Origin: Thermoanaerobaculia bacterium
GTDB taxonomy: Bacteria; Acidobacteriota; Thermoanaerobaculia; Multivoradales; Multivoraceae
Length of the DNA: 64,000 nucleotides
Reading direction: 5' to 3'
Assembly: GCA_022826745.1 (NCBI GenBank)
Contig: JAJDUI010000022.1
Coordinates: 124,001-188,000 of the forward strand
In this document: one piece after another, positions 19,141 to 27,941 of the stretch
Position numbering within the stretch: the first letter of the stretch is position 1
Layout: every line of letters starts with the position of its first letter
The notes under the pieces: generated by a model
Told to the model about the DNA's origin: nothing
What the model saw: the letters and a program-made list of their open reading frames with translations, nothing else
Databases searched by the model: none
Program-made: the position numbers and the translations under genes

Positions 19141-20498
19141 AGCCTGTCGAGCAGAACGGCAGCGAGGATCAGCGCCCCGAACACGACCTTCTGCTCGTAG
19201 GACGCGACGCCCGCGATGTTCAGGCCGTTCTGGATGACGGCGATGATCATCGCGCCAATCAGCGTTCCCGCGATCCGGCCGCGGCCGCCCGCCAGGCTCG
19301 CGCCGCCGACCACGACGGCGGCGATGACCTGCAGTTCGTAGAGCTCGCCGGCGTTGGGCCGCCCGCCCTCGAAGCGGGAGGCGTCGACGATCCCCGCCAG
19401 GCCGGCGAACGCCCCGCACAGGCAGTAGACGGCGAGCAGCACCGCGGTCACCGGCACGCCGGACAGGCGCGCCGCCTCGACGTTGCCGCCCACGGCGTAG
19501 ACGTAGCGTCCGAACATGGTCCGCGTCATCAGCAGATGCGCGGCCACGAACAGGACGAGCATGAGCAGGATCGGATTCGGCACGCCCAGCACGGCGCCGT
19601 TGCCGAGCCAGGCGAAGACGGCCGCGTCGACCCGCACCGCCTCCGGCGTGCCCTCCGCGCCCCCGCCCACCAGGCGCCGCTGGTGACCGACGGCCAGAAT
19701 CAGCGCCAGACCGCGCGCCAGCATCATCAGGCCGAGCGTGGCCACGAACGGCGGCACCCGGAACGCGGTGACCATCGTCCCGCTGAGGAGGCCGCCCAGC
19801 GCCGCGGCCGCGACACCCAACAGCATGGCCGCCAGAAGGCCGGCCGGCGACGCCGCGGCGCCGCCGAACCACTCCTGCGCCGTCACCGCGGCGATCACGC
19901 CAGCCAGCGCCAGCAGGCTGCCGACGGAAAGGTCTATGCCCGCGGTCAGGATGACGAGGGTCATGCCGAGCGCGATGATCGCGATGTCCGCGTTCTGGTT
20001 CACCACGTTGAGCAGGTTGCGGGCGGTCAGGAACGTCGGCCAGTAGTAGCTCCCCGGCGCGAACACCGGTTTCCCGGCGGTTCGCACCGGCCCCCACTCG
20101 GACGCGATCCGGTGGGTGGCGATCGCGTCGAAGGAACCGCCGGTCCCGGCGATCCGCTCCAGTTCGAGCCGCACGTCGCGCGGCTGGCCGAACACGCGAC
20201 CCGCGATCCGGGCGCCGGCGGCGTCGAGACCCTCTTCGATCGCCTGCACGAACACCCGGTCGGCCTCCGTGTCCCGCGCCACGACGAGTACCGAGCAGGG
20301 CGCCTGACACGCCACCAGCACTTGCCGCGCGACCGCGGCGCCGGAACGACTCGTGATCGGGTTCTGTTCGCGCCAGGTCGCCGCGCTCGAGATCAGGCAG
20401 AGAAGGACCAGCACGACGACCGAGAGGTTCCGGCCCAGAAGGTCCAGGAGCCGGCGACGCCACCGGCCGGCGGTGGACTCGCTCACTCCTTCAGGCAA
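19074..20498 (-). CDS. RbsC-type sugar ABC permease with a large periplasmic insert
   Basis: This 474-residue inner-membrane permease belongs to the ribose/xylose/galactose family, with motifs MTLVILTAGIDLSVGSLLAL and YAVGGNVEAARLSGV. After TM1 (about 25-42) there is an extra hydrophilic segment to about residue 160 (VLVVARDTEADRVFVQAIEEGL, RIAGTGGSFDAIATHR) before the usual core. The insert resembles part of a periplasmic binding domain. The TTG start at 20498 overlaps the ATPase stop by 8 bp, with AGGA 8 nt upstream. The C-terminus overlaps the convergent dehydrogenase gene. Substrate not determined; ribose, inositol or a similar polyol are candidates. Confidence 0.83.
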   Translation of the reverse strand: MPEGVSESTAGRWRRRLLDLLGRNLSVVVLVLLCLISSAATWREQNPITSRSGAAVARQVLVACQAPCSVLVVARDTEADRVFVQAIEEGLDAAGARIAGRVFGQPRDVRLELERIAGTGGSFDAIATHRIASEWGPVRTAGKPVFAPGSYYWPTFLTARNLLNVVNQNADIAIIALGMTLVILTAGIDLSVGSLLALAGVIAAVTAQEWFGGAAASPAGLLAAMLLGVAAAALGGLLSGTMVTAFRVPPFVATLGLMMLARGLALILAVGHQRRLVGGGAEGTPEAVRVDAAVFAWLGNGAVLGVPNPILLMLVLFVAAHLLMTRTMFGRYVYAVGGNVEAARLSGVPVTAVLLAVYCLCGAFAGLAGIVDASRFEGGRPNAGELYELQVIAAVVVGGASLAGGRGRIAGTLIGAMIIAVIQNGLNIAGVASYEQKVVFGALILAAVLLDRLQPKIASRRARMTRASTSTPVQ

Positions 20499-22029
20499 CG
20501 GACGGTTCCTCCGGAAGGCCGATACCGGCGGCGATCCGCAACACGCCGGCCGGGTCGGCGCGCGCCGGATCCGCGATCTCCCCCCGAATACGCCCCTCGT
20601 GCATGACCAGCACGCGGTCGCTCATGCCGAGAACCTCCTCCAGCTCCGAGCTGATCAGGAGCACGGCCTTGCCCTCCGACGCCATGCGGCGGATCCACTC
20701 GTAGATCTCGTAGCGCGCCCCGACATCGATGCCCCGGGTCGGCTCGTCGCAGAGAACGACCCTGGCGCCGCGTTCGAGCCACTTGGCGATCACGACTTTC
20801 TGCTGGTTGCCGCCCGACAGCGTCGCCACCCGCTGGCCGGCTCGCGCGAGCCGGATGTCCAGTTGCTCCCTCCATCGGCCAAACGCGCGGCGCTCGCGCC
20901 GGCGATCGACCACACCGCCAGGCCGCCGGAAACGGTCCAGGTTGGGGAGCGCGAAGTTGGCCCGCGCGCTCCGGCTCAGCACCAGGCCGTGGCCCCTGCG
21001 GTCCTCCGGCAACAGGCAGATGCCGTTCCTGATCGCCTGACGGGGCGACCGGAGCTCAAGCCGCGTGCCGTCGAGCCGCACCTCGCCGCGGTCGGGCGCC
21101 GCGGCGCCGAAGATCATCCGCGCCACGTCGGTCCGACCCGCTCCCACCAGGCCCGCGAGGCCCAGGATCTCACCGCGTCGGATGTCGAACGACACGTCCC
21201 GGACCCGCCGACCGGCCGACAGTCCACGGACCTCGAGCCGGGCGTCACCGACCGCCCCCGGGAGTCGGGGCGGGAACTCCGCGCTCAGGCTGCGGCCGAC
21301 CATGGCCTCGATCAGCTCGCCCCGATCGAGCGGCGCAAGCCCGTCGTCGCCGCCGGCCGGTCCGCGCCGGTCGATGCTCCGCACCAGTTCGCCGTCCCGG
21401 AGCACGGCGACCCGGTCGGCCACGGCCTCGATCTCCTCCAACCGGTGGCTGATGTAGATCGCGGCCGCCCCACGGCGCGCCAGTTCCCGCACCTCGCGCA
21501 GCAGCGCACGCGCCTCGCGCGGCGACAAGGCCGCGGTCGGCTCGTCCAGGATCAGCAGCCGGGGTTCGAGCGCAAGCGCCTTCGCGATCTCGACCGCCTG
21601 GCGGGCGCCGAGAGACAGCTCCGAGCAGCGGGTGTCCGGATCGATGTCCATCTCGAGCAGCCCGAGCAGCCGCCGCGCCTCCCGCTCCTCCCAGCGCCGG
21701 CGGACGATGCCCCGCCGGGACCAGCCGGCGCCGAGAAAGAGGTTCTCGCGCACGCTCAGTTGCGGCACCAGGCTCAGTTCCTGGTGGATCACCGCGATTC
21801 CTCTTGCGCGGGCATCCGCCGGTGAGGCGAACGCCACGGCCTCGCCTTCGAGCCCGACACGGCCGCCGTCCGGCCGCTCCGCGCCCGAGACGATCCGGAT
21901 CAGCGTGCTCTTGCCGGCGCCGTTCTCGCCGACCAGGCCCAGCACCTCGCCAGCGCCTACCGCCAGGCTGACGGCGCGAAGCGCGTCCACGCCCGGGTAG
22001 CTCTTGCTGATCCGCCGGAGTTCGAGCAA
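20491..22029 (-). CDS. RbsA-type sugar ABC ATPase (two NBDs)
   Basis: The 512-residue protein has two ABC cassettes, as in RbsA/XylG/MglA. The first has Walker A GENGAGKST and signature LSLGARQ. The second has the degenerate P-loop GLAGLVGAGRTDVAR usual for this family and signature LSGGNQQK. It energises the permease encoded at 19074. The TTG start at 22029 is the only start near the 5' end after the binding-protein gene stops at 22047. The order binding protein, ATPase, permease gives one operon read leftwards from 23030. Confidence 0.9.
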   Translation of the reverse strand: MLELRRISKSYPGVDALRAVSLAVGAGEVLGLVGENGAGKSTLIRIVSGAERPDGGRVGLEGEAVAFASPADARARGIAVIHQELSLVPQLSVRENLFLGAGWSRRGIVRRRWEEREARRLLGLLEMDIDPDTRCSELSLGARQAVEIAKALALEPRLLILDEPTAALSPREARALLREVRELARRGAAAIYISHRLEEIEAVADRVAVLRDGELVRSIDRRGPAGGDDGLAPLDRGELIEAMVGRSLSAEFPPRLPGAVGDARLEVRGLSAGRRVRDVSFDIRRGEILGLAGLVGAGRTDVARMIFGAAAPDRGEVRLDGTRLELRSPRQAIRNGICLLPEDRRGHGLVLSRSARANFALPNLDRFRRPGGVVDRRRERRAFGRWREQLDIRLARAGQRVATLSGGNQQKVVIAKWLERGARVVLCDEPTRGIDVGARYEIYEWIRRMASEGKAVLLISSELEEVLGMSDRVLVMHEGRIRGEIADPARADPAGVLRIAAGIGLPEEPSVA

Positions 22030-22046
22030 GGGGCTTTGCGCCGACT

Positions 22047-23030
22047 TCAGTCGAGTGCCGGATCCTGCTCGGCGTCGGCCTGCCGGTAGAGCGCCGTCGG
22101 GATCAGGTGGACGCGCTCGAAGTCCTCGCCGTCGAGATAACTCACGATGTTCCGTACCGTCGTGACCCCCATCCGGTCCGGATACTGGATCGGGTCAGCG
22201 TAGATCTTGCCGTCCCGGATCGCCTGCTTGCCCGCGAGCTCGCCGTCGAAGCCCACGATCCTCACCTGGTCCGCGCGTCCCGCCTGCTCGAGCGCGGTAC
22301 GCGCGCCCAGCGCCGAGGGATCGTTGATCGCGAACACGCCGGCGAGGTCCGGGTAGGCCTGGATGCCGTCGGCCATCGCCCGGTAGCCCTCGTCGCGCAG
22401 GCCGCCGCCTTCGAGCTCGGCGACGATCTCGATCCGGCCCTCGGTCCGATCCCGGTTGTACTCCCCGATCGCGTGGCGGAAGCCGTCCACCCGCAGGACG
22501 CAGGAGTTGGCCTGCTTGAAGTGCAGCACGAGCACCTCGCCGCCGGCCTCGCCAAGCGCCTCGATCATCGCCTCACCGGCCAGCAGCCCGCCCTGGTAGT
22601 TGTCCGTGCCGACGTGGCCGGCTATCTCGACACCTTCGGCGACGGCCTGGAGGTCGGACGTGAACACCGGCACGCCGGCTTCGTTCGCCCGCCTCACCGC
22701 CGGGCCGATGGCGATCCGGTCCACCGGGTTGAGGACGATCGCGGCGACGCCGGAGGCGAGGAAGTTGTCGACCTGCTGCGACTGGCGGTTCACGTCCCGC
22801 TCGGCATCGGTGACCACCACGTCGAAGCCGTGGCGTTCGGCCTCCGCGGTCATCGTGTCCGCGATGATCTTGAAGAAGGGATTCTTGAGCGTCATCGCCG
22901 AGAAGCCGATCGTGCCGCGCGCGGCGACCGCGCCCTGTCCCTCGCCAGCGCCTGTCTCCGCTCCGCCGCATGCGCCGAGCGCCGCCAGTACGATCGTCGC
23001 CACAATTGCCACGAGCAAACGCTTCACCAT
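22047..23030 (-). CDS. RbsB-type periplasmic sugar-binding lipoprotein
   Basis: A 327-residue periplasmic binding protein of the Peripla_BP_4 (ribose-binding) type. It starts at ATG 23030 with a lipobox LAALGAC (C21). Typical motifs are TIGFSAMTLKNPFFKIIADTM, VDNFLASGVAAIVLNPVD and GVFAINDPSALGARTALEQAG. It delivers substrate to the RbsC/RbsA proteins encoded downstream. Only 49 bp separate it from the divergent peptide-transport ATPase at 23080, so the two promoters must share that space. Binding specificity cannot be assigned; the nearby inositol oxygenase makes myo-inositol an attractive but untested idea. Confidence 0.88.
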   Translation of the reverse strand: MVKRLLVAIVATIVLAALGACGGAETGAGEGQGAVAARGTIGFSAMTLKNPFFKIIADTMTAEAERHGFDVVVTDAERDVNRQSQQVDNFLASGVAAIVLNPVDRIAIGPAVRRANEAGVPVFTSDLQAVAEGVEIAGHVGTDNYQGGLLAGEAMIEALGEAGGEVLVLHFKQANSCVLRVDGFRHAIGEYNRDRTEGRIEIVAELEGGGLRDEGYRAMADGIQAYPDLAGVFAINDPSALGARTALEQAGRADQVRIVGFDGELAGKQAIRDGKIYADPIQYPDRMGVTTVRNIVSYLDGEDFERVHLIPTALYRQADAEQDPALD

Positions 23031-23079
23031 TCGCCGATTGTGGCACGTCTTCGTCAGACGCCCGGATAGAGTCGCCGCG

Positions 23080-24975
23080 ATGACCGACGCCGCTACCCCC
23101 GCGCCGGCGCCCACCGGGAAGCCGCCCCTGCTCCGGATCCGCGAGCTGCGGACCTGGTTCCACGGCAAGCGCGAGACGGTCCGGGCCGTCGACGACATCG
23201 ACCTGACCATCGAGGAGGGCGAAACGCTCGGCCTCGTCGGCGAATCCGGTTCGGGCAAGTCGGTGACCTCGCTGTCGGTGATGCGCCTGCTCGAGAGCAC
23301 CGCGAACATCGAAACCGGTGAGATCGCGTACTTCGGCCGTGACCTGATTCACCTGCCGAACCGCGAGATGCGGGATCTGCGCGGCAAGGACATCGGGATG
23401 ATCTTCCAGGAGCCGGGCACTTCGCTGAACCCGGTCTTCCGGGTCGGCGACCAGGTCGGCGAGGCGCTCCGCGTCCATCTCGGCATGAGCCGCCAGGAAG
23501 CGCGCCGGCGGACGATCGAGCTGTTCGAGGAGGTCGGCATCCCGGAACCGGAACGCCGCGTGGACAGCTATCCCCACGAGATGTCGGGCGGGCAGAAGCA
23601 GCGGGTGATGATCGCCATGGCCCTGTCGTGCAATCCGAAGCTCCTGATCGCCGACGAGCCGACGACCGCGCTCGACGTGACGATCCAGGCCCAGATCCTC
23701 GACCTGATCCGCCGCCTGCGCGACGAGCGCGCCATGTCCATCCTGTTCATCAGCCACGACCTGGGGGTGATCGCCGAGATCGCCGACCGGATCGCCGTCA
23801 TGTTCCGCGGCCGGATCGTCGAGCGCGGCCGGGTGACCCAGGTGTTCAACGACCCGCAACACCCCTATACCAAGGGACTGCTCGCCTGCCGTCCGCACCT
23901 CGACCGCGACTTCCGCCGCCTGCCCACCGTCGCGGACTTCATGGACGTGGAAGAGGACGGCGACGAAGGCGAGATCCGGATCACCGAACGCGAGATCACC
24001 GAAGACTCCCTGAACGAACTCGTCGGGCGAGGCCGCGGCCGCCTGCTCCATCCGCGCGCGGCGCTCGAGAGCCTGGGCTACGCGAAGGAACCGGGACCGG
24101 GCGAGCTCGTGCCGGACGACGCGGAACCGCTGCTCGCGGTGCGCGACCTCAAGGTCTACTACCCGATCCGGAGCGGTTTCCTGCGGCGGCAGGTGGGCGA
24201 CGTCAAGGCCGTCGACGGCATCTCCTTCGACGTCTATCCGGGCCAGACGCTCGGGCTCGTGGGAGAGTCCGGCTGCGGCAAGACGACGACCGGGCTGGCC
24301 CTGCTGCGCCTGATCGACATCACCGCCGGCACGGTCCGGTTCGAGGACCAGGACGTCACGGCGATCCCGGCGGGCCGCCTGCGCGCCCTGCGCGGACAGA
24401 TGCAGATCATCCTCCAGGATCCCTACTCGTCGCTCAATCCCCGGATGACCGTCGAGGCGATGCTCAGCGAGGCAATGGCGATCCACCGGATCGGCGACAG
24501 CCGCAGCGACCGCCGCGACCGCGCGGCCCGGCTGCTCGAGGAGGTCGGCATGGAGACCGGCCATCTGCGGCGCTACCCGCACGAGTTCTCCGGCGGCCAG
24601 CGCCAGCGGATATCGGTCGCCCGCGCGCTCGCGGTTCAACCCAGGCTGATCATCTGCGACGAGTCGGTCTCCGCCCTCGACGTCTCGGTGCAGGCGCAGG
24701 TCCTGAACCTGCTCAAGGACCTCCAGGAGGAGCGCGGCCTGACGTACATCTTCATCAGCCACGATCTCTCGGTGGTCAAGTTCATGTCCGACATGATGGC
24801 GGTGATGCTCGACGGCAGGATCGTCGAGCAGGGACCATCCGAGGCGATCTACACGACACCTCGCGAGGAGTACACACGCCGCCTGATCGAGGCGGTCCCG
24901 GACGATTCGATCGCCAACATCGAGAGCCGCCAGCAGCAGCGGAGAGAAGCCCGCAGCCGCCGCCACGCGAATTGA
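23080..24975 (+). CDS. Fused DppD-DppF oligopeptide ABC ATPase
   Basis: The 631-residue protein contains two complete peptide/nickel-type ABC ATPases in tandem. The first (about 10-275) has Walker [12 protein letters not shown], signature MSGGQKQRV and Walker B LLIADEPT. The second (about 350-620) has [21 protein letters not shown] and [12 protein letters not shown]. Each is followed by the oligopeptide-transporter C-terminal motif (HPYTKGLL after the first). It matches the fused YejF/GsiA-type architecture. No DppB/DppC permeases or binding protein lie nearby, so partners must be encoded elsewhere. The next gene begins 22 bp later. Confidence 0.88.
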   Translation: MTDAATPAPAPTGKPPLLRIRELRTWFHGKRETVRAVDDIDLTIEEGETLGLVGESGSGKSVTSLSVMRLLESTANIETGEIAYFGRDLIHLPNREMRDLRGKDIGMIFQEPGTSLNPVFRVGDQVGEALRVHLGMSRQEARRRTIELFEEVGIPEPERRVDSYPHEMSGGQKQRVMIAMALSCNPKLLIADEPTTALDVTIQAQILDLIRRLRDERAMSILFISHDLGVIAEIADRIAVMFRGRIVERGRVTQVFNDPQHPYTKGLLACRPHLDRDFRRLPTVADFMDVEEDGDEGEIRITEREITEDSLNELVGRGRGRLLHPRAALESLGYAKEPGPGELVPDDAEPLLAVRDLKVYYPIRSGFLRRQVGDVKAVDGISFDVYPGQTLGLVGESGCGKTTTGLALLRLIDITAGTVRFEDQDVTAIPAGRLRALRGQMQIILQDPYSSLNPRMTVEAMLSEAMAIHRIGDSRSDRRDRAARLLEEVGMETGHLRRYPHEFSGGQRQRISVARALAVQPRLIICDESVSALDVSVQAQVLNLLKDLQEERGLTYIFISHDLSVVKFMSDMMAVMLDGRIVEQGPSEAIYTTPREEYTRRLIEAVPDDSIANIESRQQQRREARSRRHAN

Positions 24976-24997
24976 CGCCCTGCCGGCGACAACGGTC

Positions 24998-26383
24998 ATG
25001 ACGACCAGCAGCACAAGCCGTTTTCCCGAAGCCCTGGTGCTGATCTTCGCCATGATCGTGGCGGCCCAGGTCCTGACCTACCTGCTGCCGGCCGGCGAGT
25101 ACGAACGCGAGGGCCGCCAGGTGCTGGCCGGCACCTACCACGAGGTGGAAGCCGCGCCGCTGCCCTGGCACGCCGCCCTGACCAAGGTGCCGCGCGGGCT
25201 CGAAGCCGCCGCCGAGATCATCTTCTTCGTCTTCCTGGTCGGCGGCGCGATCGGGGTCATCAGGGCCACCGGCGCCATCGACGCCGCGATCGGCGCCGCG
25301 ATCAGCGCGCTTGGAGGACGGCCCATCCTCCTCGTCGGCGGCATGACGACCCTGTTCGCCGTCGGTTCGTCAACGATCGGCATGGCCGAGGAGTACATGC
25401 CCTTCGTTCCGATCCTGGTCGCCATGTGCATCGCGCTCAAGATGGACGCCGTGGTCGCCCTGGGCATGGTCTACCTGGGCGCCGGCATCGGCTACGGCAC
25501 CGCGGCGATCAACCCCTTCACCGTGATGATCGCCAAGGACATCGCCGGCCAGGACCCGAGTACCGGCTTCGGGCTCCGCTGGGCGCTGCTGGCGGGAATG
25601 CTGGTGATCGGCGTCCATCACATCCTGCGCTACGCGCGCCGCATCGGCGACGACCCGGACCGCAGCCTCGTGCGCGACGTCGACTACTCCGGCGGCGCTC
25701 ACGAGCTGAGCGCCGCCGAACTCACGCCGGCCCGCCTCGGCATCCTCGCCTCGTTCGCCGCGATGATCGGCGTCTTCATCTGGGGCGTCAACGTACACGG
25801 CTGGTACCTGGTCGAACTCGCGGCCCTCTTCCTGGGCGTGACGATCATCTCGGCCGCCCTGGGGCGGGTGTCGGCGAACCGGACCGCCAGGGCCTTCACC
25901 AGCGGCGCCGCCGAGCTGACCGGAACCGCCCTGCTGATCGGCTTCGCGCGCACGATCGAGGTCGTGCTCTCGGACGCCCGGGTCATCGACACCGTGATCC
26001 ACGGCATCGCCTCGCTGCTCCAGCGGGCGGAGGGCCTGGGTTCCGGCGCCGCCGTCGTCTCCGCCTGGGGCATGCTGGCGGTGCAGAGCGTCTGCAACTT
26101 CCTCATACCCTCGGGCAGCGGCCAGGCCTACGTGACGATGCCGATCATGGCGCCGCTCGCGGACCTCACCGGCGTCGGCCGCGAGACCTCCGTGCTCGCC
26201 TACCAGCTCGGCGACGGGCTGATGAACCTGATCGTGCCGACGAACGCCCTGCTCATGGGCATGCTGCTCCTCGCCCGCATCCCCTACCAGCGCTGGCTGC
26301 GCTTCATCCTGCCGGCGATGGTCAAGCTCTACGTCGTCGCGATGCTCATCCTCGCGGTGGCGGCGCTGATGCGCTTCGAGTAG
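24998..26383 (+). CDS. YfcC/DcuC-family transporter
   Basis: A 461-residue protein with about 12 transmembrane segments. It starts with [29 protein letters not shown], the typical YfcC opening. It contains the two repeat motifs [14 protein letters not shown] and [23 protein letters not shown], which line the substrate site in this family. Relatives have been described as C4-dicarboxylate or amino-acid/peptide carriers; the substrate is not known. It follows the fused peptide ATPase on the same strand after 22 bp, so a joint role in peptide or amino-acid uptake is plausible. Confidence 0.82.
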   Translation: MTTSSTSRFPEALVLIFAMIVAAQVLTYLLPAGEYEREGRQVLAGTYHEVEAAPLPWHAALTKVPRGLEAAAEIIFFVFLVGGAIGVIRATGAIDAAIGAAISALGGRPILLVGGMTTLFAVGSSTIGMAEEYMPFVPILVAMCIALKMDAVVALGMVYLGAGIGYGTAAINPFTVMIAKDIAGQDPSTGFGLRWALLAGMLVIGVHHILRYARRIGDDPDRSLVRDVDYSGGAHELSAAELTPARLGILASFAAMIGVFIWGVNVHGWYLVELAALFLGVTIISAALGRVSANRTARAFTSGAAELTGTALLIGFARTIEVVLSDARVIDTVIHGIASLLQRAEGLGSGAAVVSAWGMLAVQSVCNFLIPSGSGQAYVTMPIMAPLADLTGVGRETSVLAYQLGDGLMNLIVPTNALLMGMLLLARIPYQRWLRFILPAMVKLYVVAMLILAVAALMRFE

Positions 26384-26404
26384 TCGCCGCCGGCGCCGAC
26401 CGCG

Positions 26405-27256
26405 TTACAGGTTCAGCTTCGCCGGCAGGTACCTGTCGATCAGCCCCTGGTAGTACGGCCGCAGCTCGGCGGCATCCGGCGGACGGTCGCTCTTCGAGTA
26501 CAGGTCGTAGCCGTTGAAGAGCCGCACCCAGGCGAACATCTCGCGGTCGCGGTCGCTCATCAACTCCTTGTACGCGCCTTCACGGTGGCACGCGTAGAAC
26601 GAGTGATACCGGATCATGTAGAGGGCCGGCTCCGGCAAGTAGTCGCCGAGCACCTGGTAGAGGTACTCGTCGTGCCCCCAGGACAGGTGAACCTGGTCCA
26701 GGCCGCAGCCGGCTTCGTACACCCCTAGAGGCGTCGAGTAGGTCGGATGCGCCTTGTCCGGGTTGCCCTCGAACAGCTCCGGATAGACGATCCGCTCCGA
26801 GAACGCGCAGCCGACCGGAAAGGTGTCCCCGACCACGGCCCACTGCGGTTCGCCCCACAGGCAAAGGACCTTGCCCAGGTCGTGTACGAGTCCGGCCAGC
26901 ACGAACCAGTCGGGGTGTCCGTCGGCCCGGATCGCCTCGGCCGTCTGCAGCAGGTGACCGAGCTGCGAGAGGTCCAGGTCGGGGTCCGAGTCGTCGACCA
27001 GGGTGTTCAGAAACTCGAGCGCCTCCCAGGCCGACAACTCAGCGCGGTCGAGCGTGAGGTACTCCGCCTTCTTGTCCTGGACGAAGTCCCAGGTCTGGTG
27101 GCGGTGATTCAGCCGGTAGAACTCGCGCACGGTGTCGCGCGGAGGCGCCTCGAAGTCCCGGTAGTCCTCCCGCCGCTTGCCGCCCGACTCCACCGGCGTC
27201 GGATAGAGCTCGGCAACGAAGTCGTCCCAGTCGTCGAGTCGCTCAAGCGGCGCCAT
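26405..27256 (-). CDS. myo-Inositol oxygenase (MIOX)
   Basis: The 283-residue protein is close in length and motif to animal and plant MIOX, which converts myo-inositol and O2 to D-glucuronate with a mixed-valence diiron centre. All six expected iron ligands are present: H101 (GHLLQTAE), H125/D126 (LVHDLGK), H195 (SWGHDEYLY), H218 (RYHSFY) and D251 (FNGYDLYSK). K129 matches the substrate-binding lysine. No signal peptide, so cytoplasmic. ATG at 27256. It is a single gene convergent with the YfcC-type transporter. Bacterial MIOX exists but is uncommon. Confidence 0.9.
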   Translation of the reverse strand: MAPLERLDDWDDFVAELYPTPVESGGKRREDYRDFEAPPRDTVREFYRLNHRHQTWDFVQDKKAEYLTLDRAELSAWEALEFLNTLVDDSDPDLDLSQLGHLLQTAEAIRADGHPDWFVLAGLVHDLGKVLCLWGEPQWAVVGDTFPVGCAFSERIVYPELFEGNPDKAHPTYSTPLGVYEAGCGLDQVHLSWGHDEYLYQVLGDYLPEPALYMIRYHSFYACHREGAYKELMSDRDREMFAWVRLFNGYDLYSKSDRPPDAAELRPYYQGLIDRYLPAKLNL

Positions 27257-27327
27257 GATCCGCTAGGCTAACGCGAACAGAGTCTGCGCCCCACCAACGT
27301 GCCCCGTCAGGAGGGTTCGAACCGAGA

Positions 27328-27681
27328 GTGCCGTACACCGTCTACAAGCTTGTGCACGTTCTTGGCGCCGTCATGGTCCTTGCCGCCGCCGGAGGCGTCG
27401 CCGTGTTTGCCGCCAACGGCGGACGGCGGGAGGAGAACAGCCTGCGCGGTCTGCTTGCCGCCATGCACGGAACAGGCCTTGTGCTCAGCCTGGTCGCCGG
27501 CTTCGGCATGCTCGGCGCCAACGTTCCCGGCTGGGCCTGGGCAAAGCTGGTCATCTGGCTGTTCTTCGGCGCCGCGCTGACGCTGGCCTACCGCAGCCGG
27601 ACCCTGGCCAGACCTCTGGTTGTCGCGCTGCCGCTGCTTGCGGGAATCGCGGCCTGGCTGGCGCTGTACAAGCCCTTCTGA
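27328..27681 (+). CDS. Small four-TM membrane protein
   Basis: A 117-residue hydrophobic protein with about four transmembrane segments (residues 7-27, 42-60, 67-85 and 94-113) and short loops. It starts at GTG 27328, with GGAGGG at 27309-27314 a possible but distant ribosome site. The opening YTVYKLVHVLGAVMVL resembles small quinone- or heme-associated membrane proteins, but no His pair convincingly supports a cofactor. Function unknown. It starts 72 bp from the divergent inositol oxygenase gene. Confidence 0.6.
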   Translation: MPYTVYKLVHVLGAVMVLAAAGGVAVFAANGGRREENSLRGLLAAMHGTGLVLSLVAGFGMLGANVPGWAWAKLVIWLFFGAALTLAYRSRTLARPLVVALPLLAGIAAWLALYKPF

Positions 27682-27731
27682 TCGTCAGACGGTCCTTCGC
27701 GCAATCTTGACGCGGACAAGGCGGAAGTCTC

Positions 27732-27762
27732 CGTCAGATTCCGGTCAGAGCCGGATCAGACG
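27732..27762 (+). terminator. Imperfect 11-bp hairpin after the small membrane-protein gene
   Basis: CGTC/GACG, GAT/ATC and CCGG/CCGG pair around a 6-nt loop, with one A-A mismatch and one bulged T. It starts 50 bp after the stop at 27681. It lacks a T-tract, so termination is only one option. The rest of the 27682-27899 stretch shows a second small hairpin (27806-27821) and a repeated CGTAGATATG (27834 and 27849), but no gene. Confidence 0.3.
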
Positions 27763-27899
27763 TCCGTCACGCTCCTCGTCGCCCGCCGCGGAGAGAATCT
27801 GGAATCCGGGTCGAACCCCGGCGGCTTCCCTTCGTAGATATGGACGGTCGTAGATATGAGCGGGCTCGTGCCCAAAAGGGGCAAGGCACGGACCCGTTC

Positions 27900-27938
27900 G
27901 GCGCCGGGTGGTGCAAGCGTGTTGCACTGCCCGGCGCC
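27900..27938 (-). terminator. Very stable 17-bp hairpin directly after the selenoprotein stop
   Basis: GGCGCCGGG (27900-27908) pairs perfectly with CCCGGCGCC (27930-27938), and GTGCAA (27911-27916) with TTGCAC (27922-27927). Two G-T wobbles join them, and the loop is 5 nt. The hairpin begins 3 nt after the selenoprotein stop codon on the minus strand. There is no following U-tract on that strand, so it may block 3' exonucleases or act with a termination factor. Confidence 0.55.
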
Positions 27939-27941
27939 ACC

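Noticed and set aside
27309..27323. GGTTCGAACC as a tRNA T-loop
   Set aside because: It is only a short palindrome with no acceptor, D or anticodon arms around it.
27723..27829. A possible tRNA-Sec: GGAAGTC near 27723 can pair with GGCTTCC at 27823-27829
   Set aside because: No proper T-loop, anticodon loop with TCA or D-arm can be folded between them, the span is 107 nt, and no CCA or expected discriminator follows.
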